Origin: Mytilus galloprovincialis
Taxonomy: Eukaryota; Mollusca; Bivalvia; Mytilida; Mytilidae
NCBI RefSeq assembly: GCF_965363235.1
Contig: NC_134845.1
Coordinates: 63,765,261-63,829,260, forward strand
Length of the DNA stretch: 64,000 bases
Reading direction: 5' to 3'
The notes beneath the pieces are model-generated. The model worked only from the letters and a program-made list of their open reading frames with translations. It ran no database searches and was not told the DNA's origin. The first letter of the stretch is position 1. Each line of letters begins with the position of its first letter. Made by a program: the position numbers and the translations under genes. Positions 25,001 through 34,000 of the stretch are shown here, piece after piece.

Positions 25001-28000
25001 AAATCCCATGTTTTTATAAATCAAATAGCAAAATAGATATAAAAGTAACAGTAGAAAACTAATGAAATTATTGAATCCCATGTAATTCCGCACATTTTGG
25101 TACTGTAGCTCTTATTTGAGGCGGCGGCAGATTTGCAAATTAGTGTTTTGCAAATTAAAAGTGTCCAGTGTTTTATGTTTATAACGGTCTTTTGCAAAGA
25201 AAACAATAACCTTGCTTTCGAAGTCAGTTCTTTTAAATGTTTAATGGATGATATATGGTTTTATAAAGATAAAAGTTCTAAGAGGGCCATTTGAGGCAGA
25301 GTTTTTTTTTTACTTTGATAGATAAATAGGAATAAAGAAAGATGTTGACTGGAGACAGAGGCAGGATTGAACGCTTCATATAATCTTGAATATTGGAATG
25401 ATTATCTATTGACCATTAAATTTATAGTATTCTGAAATGTTTCAATTGGTTATCAGTAAAGACAACAGTAGCATACTGCTGTTCAAACCTCATAAGTCGA
25501 TAGAAAAAAACTTATCCGGGCTACATACTAATACTGAGGGAAACGTATTAAATATAAGAGGAGAACAATGACACATTATCAAAATGTAACACACACATTC
25601 TAAGCATTAGACAAAATCCGATGAGAATAACAACTATAACATCAAAACTAAATACTTGAACTTGGGAAAGAAAATACTGTGACACGTCTGATAATAATGT
25701 GAATTCACACTCAAATATAAGAGGGAACAAACGACACAAAAGAAAAACTACGTTAAAATGTAATACACACAGAAACGATCAATAATATGATAATGGCCAT
25801 ATTCCTGACTTGGTACAGGGCATATGTTTAAAGAAATAAATGGTGTGTTGAACCTGGTTTATCAGAATAATTTCATATATATACAACGTGCATATAGGGT
25901 AAGCTGATAGAAATTAAAGTTTTGTTTTCAAATTCCTAAAACATTGAACTAGATTGACTGTATCAAAGGTACTGTTAAAGAAATTAAAACTAGTCGACCA
26001 AGCATAAACAAACAAGGTCAGAAGGTTCAGTATGGGACAGCATCGTACATTGAGTTACTGAGAAACAATTATGAGTTACCAAGTTTGACAATGCATGGTA
26101 ATAAAAAATGAAAGCTAAGTCTACAGAAAAAGTAAGAAAAAAATAGCCTTAGGATAACGACTTATCAACACACCTGGATATTTAGTTCTATTAAAATAAC
26201 GACTCTGGATGTTTTTCAGTCACATGGCAACTGTTGTTATGTAAGAGAAAGTAATGTTTCTTGAAAGGAGTTATCTCCCTTAGACCATTTTGAATAAAAA
26301 AGAAATCAACTTTACTCAAAATCAGGAAAAGGCTACATATTTTATTTTTTGATATTTTTTAAAGAAAATTGTTCTCTTTAGTTTGCATAAAACCATTTTC
26401 CTTAAAACATCCGGTCTAAGGAGAAAATAGTGAAATTCTTGTACTGCAAAAAGTGGGGAAAGTTCATATTTTCCCAATATTCAATAAAGCACCAAGAGGA
26501 ACATACTGTGTTCAATGGTTTTATATTACAAATTTAGTTCTTACTTCACAAGATCTTTCAACACAAAAAGTATCGTGGATTTCTGTGATACAGTGCGTAT
26601 CCTTATTTCATTATTTTGCATGCATGATTCTTATCCAGACTGCTAAAAAGTTATGTCTCTATGAGATGCAACCTACAGATAAGAACTTGGAAGCAGTATG
26701 ACAAAAAAAAATTCTAATAGTATTCTTAATCTCCGCAAAAGAGGCGTGAGAATCAGCTGTATTTTCAAAGTGCATTCTTTAAGAAACATTTAATTTTTAA
26801 ATTAATTTGTAAATATTTTAGGATGAATTAACCACGGACATTTGGCTGATAGAATCAAGAAATGATGTTGGAGGCACATCAAAGAAAATGAAAGCATTAG
26901 ATGTTTATACAGCTGTAATGAGTTACATAATTGAAAATATTTCAAAGTTCATGTCAAGAAGAAAAGAAAACTATATGGACGATATTTTTTTGGTGCTAAC
27001 CGTTCCACGTATTTGTGGAACTCAAGGAGAACAGTTCATGCACGATGCTGCAAAAAAGGTAAACACCATACTATAACGCATGCGTGCAAGTTAAGGTAAC
27101 ACGATACCGAATGACGTTACGCCATGAGTTATCGTTCCTGACGTTATCAAATAACGTTCACACATGTATAAGCCAATGCAGCGGGTTTTGTGTAGCATTT
27201 TTAACGGTAACTTTCCCTAGATGCAGAGTGCCGAGAGTTTTGATGCAATACGTAGCGGTTATTTGACATAGATTGTTTTATCGTTTTCCGGTAATCATTC
27301 TGCTTATTGTTAATCTTTAAAAAGTATTACTTTACTTTTTAAATATTCTGTTTCTTTTGATATTTAAGCATCTGCACGTTTTATCTATATATGTTCTTAT
27401 ACATAACAGGCATAGTTTTATCACTTTTTTTTTATTCTTGGTATAGATATAGGAAGATGTGGTGTGAGTGCCAATGAGACAACTCTCCATCCAAATAACA
27501 ATTTTTAAAAGTAAACCTTGGTTTTTTTTTGCAATAAGTATTAATTCATGTTTCACGCCGTATCCCCATAAAATTTTGTTTTGAAATTAGAAATCTAATT
27601 CATAGAAGCTTAGGATGATGTGTGAAAAAACGGGGAATTTTACAACTATTAATTCGTTTTAAAATGGTCATCAAAAACACCGCTCGGACAAAATTGAAAT
27701 TTATTTGGATGAGAATACGGATATAATTAGGGGGAAAAGCACAATACAAGCAGACGTTGAAAATCATACAGAAAATAGTTTGTTTGTACTGAATGTAAAA
27801 AAGTGGTTATTTAGCCAAATAACTTTTCCTGTTTTTCATGTGTAAACAGTCTCTGAAATTCATTCGTCTGTACAGAGTAAATTCGATATAGATTGGAAAT
27901 ATTTTAAAATACAGTGCCAGCTTTGTAATCGTATAAACCACGTCTACTCAGGACGGACAGCAACATCGGAATGAAGCATTAGAAAGTTAACGAAGGCTGA

Positions 28001-31000
28001 GAAATACATGGGCACTTGATTCGGCAGAAAAAAAATAACAAAATTCAGGTTCCGTTACAGTCTGAATAAAGCCAGCCCCGAGTATCCACTTGCGTCTACA
28101 AACGCAAGTTGATAGTTGGGACTGGCTGTAGTCAGACCGGTTCCGTGTTCCATGATTCCGTTATAATTTTTTTCTCGAAATTTACATGCAAACGGCTGAC
28201 TTTTTATTATTCAAACGGCAAGAGACTGTAAAAAAGCTAGATCTTGAAATCATTTAGATTTTATATTCGTGTTAATTTACGCTTGCATGGGTATTCGGTG
28301 TCTTTTTAGTTTTGAGTTGGAAATAATGTACATGTACAAGTTGGGAGACAAAACGATTGAAAGAAAATTAACAAAGTTACCTTTTAGGGCTCTGAGGGCC
28401 ATATTGCTCGCATAATAGGCGTGGGAAAAGGCCCGGAAAGTTTCTTTCTTAAAAGTAGTTTTTAGAACAAGTATACAAGTATATATATACATGTATAGCG
28501 TCAGTTTAAATTTTCCCTTCCATCATCGTGGATGCCCTGCCTCTATTGCAAAACCTACCTATTGTATATATTGTTAACTTGTTCTCGTCCTGAACATGCA
28601 TGAACTATTTTCCACTGAACGTTAACCAACCAATAATCAAAGCTATCAATCCTACAATTTACCCCCGTCACTTGGAACTTTAGTTGTTAAAATTAAAAAA
28701 AATTCGACAAAGTTTAAACGCAGACCATGAGGAAGACCAAAATTGAAAAGTTACGCAAAACTAAATAGCTACGTTACCGCTTGCTCATTTTGGAAGTGGG
28801 TAACATGAGACTTTATCTGTAAAAGTACAAGTACAAATAAAAAAACATGTGTACATGTACATGTTATTTGTACAAAGGTTGGCTGATAGAATGATAAATA
28901 GAGATATGTGATATATGCAATTTATAAGATAGCAACAGCTGGGCATTAATTAGCTGACATCAACACCTTGAAGACATCAAGAAAATCGTGACTAATGCTA
29001 ATTGGAATAGTATCTTTACACTTCTTATTTGTAGTTTTAGTAAACGTTGGAAAAGTTTGAGTATGTGTAGTATAATTGTCACAGTAACATTTCAGTCTCT
29101 TGGTAAATATTAGTTCAAGTCTTAAAACTTTTGCTCTTCTCTAGAAAATTCAAACCCGATTATGAAATATAAGGAGATGCGGTAAAATTTCCAATTAGTC
29201 AAGTTTCCACCAAAGACGAAATGACGGAAATGCTATCCTTCTTACATTGCTACTACATTTCAGATCTCCAACTTACCATTCCATTATATGAACTGGATAT
29301 TCAAAAATATGCATTGTCACCAAATTACTTATGGAGCACGTATCATCATATTGTTTTACATTTGTCCGTTCGACCGTTAATCCCGCACATAGTATATATA
29401 TAGAGTTAATTCGGCTAATTATTTAGAACTACAGTAGTTTTGCTTCAGCTTTAAAACTATGTACCTGGTGTTACTACTCATATTATAGGTGCGCATATCG
29501 TCTGGAGTTTCTTTTTTGTTTCATGACAGGCTGCTGGATTAGGCATTTTGATAAAAATACAAAGGCACACAGAGTACAGACTCCGGCTTACATCTGATAC
29601 AGGTTGAATTTCAAGCTGGAACTTTTAAATTTCGCAGTTGTTTTACTTATGTAAAGAATGCATATATGATCTCAAGATTTGTTATGTAAATAATTTTTTC
29701 ACAAATGACAGAATGTTGAAATTTGAATCAACCCGAATAATTCAGTCCCTCCCCGTAATCGATCTCTCCTACTTACTTAATGTAGTAAGCGGAATATAAC
29801 GACTGAATTATTCGGTTTAACAGTTTGCAAGGTTTGTCCGACTTGCTGAGAAAACAAGTAACATATTTACACAACGCAGAGTCACGGTACACTATACTAC
29901 ATGTATTGTATGTACCAAGTCAAGAATATGACAGCTGTTTATCATTCTTTTGATGTTTTTCAGCTTTTGATTTCGTCATTTGATAAGGGATTTTTTCGTT
30001 TTGATTTTTTCTTGGAGTTTTGTTATTTTATTTTTTGTGGAATGTGTATTTTATCATGATCATTATTTTTCCTCATAACTTTCACAAAATCTTTTTTGAC
30101 TGGTGCATCAAATGTGTCTTTTATAAACAACTGTTTTCAAAATTGTATTGTATCGTCCCGAACATGCATGAACTATTTGCCACTGAACGTTAAACAACCA
30201 TCAAACCGAGCAATTAAAAAACTGTTAATGCAGTGATGATACCACCATTGTCTAATCTGATGGAGTTAAAAATCAGTAATTCGGATGAATCTCACGTGAA
30301 ATGTTTTATTTAATTTTCACGTAAACTTAACAAAAATCTGAAGGTATTTTTTATGGTTTTAATCAAATTTTAGAACAAAGATGTTATTTAAATAATTTTA
30401 TTTCAAATATTTACGTGAATTTAACGTGTACAAAATTCCGGTGATTTATGCATGAACTATTATCATAAGATTCACATGGAACCTGTTCACGCAAGTTTCA
30501 AGTCATGATATGCTCGTTTGATGTGAAAATCGGACGATATTGATATTAATTCATGAGTGAAATTCCATGTGCAGGACGAAATAAAATTATATCTGATTCA
30601 GTAGAATTTTATATTGCATTACTAGGAACTTTACGACAGTCGACAGGGGAAATGAAAATTAAAATATACTCATTCAGATCCCGTCACATATTTTTTTCTC
30701 CATTTCTCTGAGAAGGAATAACGTTATATTCCGTACACCATATGGTCACACGTTTTTGGTCAAATTCTAGGCCTATCGATCAACTTTGAAGCCATTTATT
30801 TCAAAAACAAGGATGGTGACATATGAGTTTCTATACGTGTATGGATTCACTATGCAATCCTGGATATTATGTTAGTTTTTTGTTTTTCTCCGTATATAAG
30901 AATATAGCCATCCATTCGAAAATCTAAAAAGGTTAGCCGAAAAAAAGGCATTTCCCCTATATACCTAAGTAAATTTGTCGCCAAAATTGACGTTTTCCTA

Positions 31001-34000
31001 TGAAAATTACAAAAAAACAAAAATGGTGACCCCCATTTTTTATTACATATTCCGATGTAACTCGATTCAAAGTACACGTATGCCAAAAATTTTGGAAATC
31101 GGGAGATATGCCATTCGGTATCGTGTTACCTTAAGAGAAACAGTTATAATCAGTTAACTCATGTTCTTATATTAAGAAAGAAATTTGTTCCACGTAACAT
31201 ATCTTTTTACCGAAAATACTAGTTACTAGATGAATTTAATTTCTGTACTTTTATATATGCGTAGATATTTTAAAATTCCCAGTCATTTATATGTTCTTTC
31301 CGTTAAAGTATATCCATACAAGCAAATAAACTCATCATAGATATTAGGACTAAATTTTGTATACATGCAAAACACCTTGAGCGATATGATACTTTATATC
31401 AATGAAAATGATTTGGAATAGTTGTGAAATTTAAAATATTCTTTTCATCCATTCATTGTCCACAAACCTCAAACTGAAACAAACTTCATATTTCGTTACA
31501 TCTCGAACTTCAATGAGTTATATCTATTGGCTGTGTTAGTGCTTAAAATGGAATTTAAATGGAAATAGTGAAAAGTTTGCAAATTAAGTAGTAATTTAAA
31601 AGTAGATACTTTTATCCTTGCAGGCAAACTTTTTAAACGAACAGATTACTATTACTTCAGAACCGGATGCTCTCGCTGTATATTGTGAATATATGTACGG
31701 TAAACTTCAACTTAAAGGGCGCGGTACACACCAATACAAAGGTTGTAAATATTTGATGTTTGATGAAGGAGGTAAGAAAATTATGCATTACACAATTGTG
31801 TACAAATAAATTTTTGGACAGTTTTCCGAACAAGTCGATTGATCAAGCAGACAAAGCTTTCAACAATATTGTTTTATATCTAAAATATTATTTGGAACGT
31901 CTTACTAAAGAACTTATAATTTTCCGCAAAACAGGCATACCTACATGTACATATACTTTACATAATTGACAAAATCACAAAAATCAAATCATATTACACG
32001 TACCGATTTTCCAATTTTCAGATGTAGAACATGATGGAATGAACCTGAGTTTATAGCACTCACTTGTATAATAGTCGCATCAAATTCCGTTATATTTACA
32101 ACGATATGTGAACAAAACAGAAATAATAGGTAAAATAGTCAACTGGCAGTCGATATTCAAAAAGGTATTAATTATGCAGTGCCCCTACATGCATGTTCAT
32201 TTGTATTTGTATTCATATGGATTTCATACGGAATCATTTGAAGAAGCATCTTTTATAGATCTTTGATTTCACTTTCATCAGATATACTGATGATGTCCTA
32301 TTACTCAATAAAATCCATTTCTGTGAATGATTACGTCACATACATGTTGTTCTTTTATATCCCATGACAAGGTTTGGGGGAGCAATTGCAAACTTATTTA
32401 ATTTCACTATTTTGTATGTGTTTGTTCCTAGTAATGGGTCTGTAAGTACATTTTCTGTTTGTTTGTTTGTTTGTTTGTTTGTTTAACTACATTATGGTTA
32501 TTTCGTTTGTTTTGTTGTTCATTTTGTCATTTCGGGGCGTTTGCTACAGTGGTAGCATCTATAATTATTTCTCATATTGTACTGGATTTTATCTATTTAT
32601 CTAGTAAAGCAAGCAATAATAATATGCAAAAGAATTCACCTCCATACCATAAAGTCTCTTCTTTTTCGCTTATACTAACAAATCGTCTAAAATAAAAATA
32701 AATTTAAAAGGGACAAATTTTAATATCATATTTACCTGAACATATCTAGATGTTGGTATTTAGTCAAATCACAACCGGGATTTGTGATAATCAAGTTTAA
32801 AATTTCCAAGAAGTTTCGTTAACAAAATATATCCTAGAATGGAAAGCTTATACGCAAAGGTTTTTTTACATCACTGGGTCGATACCTCTGCTGGTGGACT
32901 ATCAGTCCCCGAGGGTATCATCAGCTCAGTAGTCAGTGCTTTGGTACTGAGATGATTTAACAAACTTAACTTAAATTGTCTGATTATAAATTTTTGAAAT
33001 TGCTATGAAACTAAGGTTTCAACTCCCTCAGGCAAAGTTGGCTTAAGACGAATTTGGCTATTTATTTTAGGTATTTTAGACATATAGCTCTTCAACGATT
33101 TTCGGTACTTATACATCTTCGGATTTTAAATGTTTGGCTTTGAGCGTTCCTGATGAAGGTAAATCCAGAAAAGCGCTTCGGACGCAATAAATCATAAAAC
33201 GTGTTGTTTTCCATTTTTTACATCACTGGGTCGATACCTCTGCTGGTGGACTATCAGTCCCCGAGGGTATCATCAGCTCAGTAGTCAGTGCTTCGGTACT
33301 GACATGATTTAACAAACTTTACCTAAATTGTCTGATTATAAATTTTTGAAATTACTATGAAACTAAGGTTTCAACTCCCTCAGGCAAAGTTGGCTTAAGA
33401 CGAATTTGGCTATTTATTTTAGGTATTTTTGACATATAGCTCTTCAACGATTTTCGGTACTTATACATCTTCGGATTTTAAATGTTTGGCTTTGAGCGTT
33501 CCTGATGAAGGTAAATCCAGAAAAGCGCTTCGGACGCAATAAATTATAAAACTTGTTGTTTTCCATTTTTTTAAAACAGTTATTGTCCGAACTATACCTG
33601 CTTTCACTTTAGGTCTTCCTCATACTTCATTTTTTCCGCTATCGATGTGTATGTGTAAAGGTAACATTACTCTACGAGATGAATCATAGAGTGCATATCT
33701 GGAAACCAGTAGGTGAACAAATCAAAATATCTATGGATATTATATATTTCCTCAAAAGATGCGTGTTTTGTGAAACAACTGTAAAAAGTAAAACCTTTAA
33801 TAATAACTGTATTAAATTTTATTTTTTTATATGATACGAACTGTATCGTTTAAACGATTTGAAGGTTTATTGAAAAAAATACCGAACTCAAAGTTAATTT
33901 CAAAACGGAAAATATCTTATCAAAGGTAAATGTTTGAATTAAACTGCTCGATCTGACTCGCATTGATCATTCGAACAAAAATTAATATCGAATTATAACT

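Larger units (their letters stand above)
19071..25172. mobile_element. 6.1-kb unit bounded by about 230-bp inverted repeats
   Basis: The left arm (19071 to about 19315) begins AACACTGGACAC and contains 'caaataagagctaca' and 'attcaataatttcatt'. The right arm (about 24945-25172) is its reverse complement at roughly 90% by eye. The interior has no transposase ORF that I can see. It holds several smaller repeats and a large hairpin at 23580-23735. It could be a decayed or non-autonomous DNA transposon with long inverted ends, or a genomic inversion-duplication. I found no convincing target-site duplication. Confidence 0.65.

Noticed and set aside
26453..26701. Possible extra exon between exons 2 and 3 of the fusion gene
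   Set aside because: No HSPA12 similarity. Exons 2 and 3 already align contiguously with the family and are in phase.
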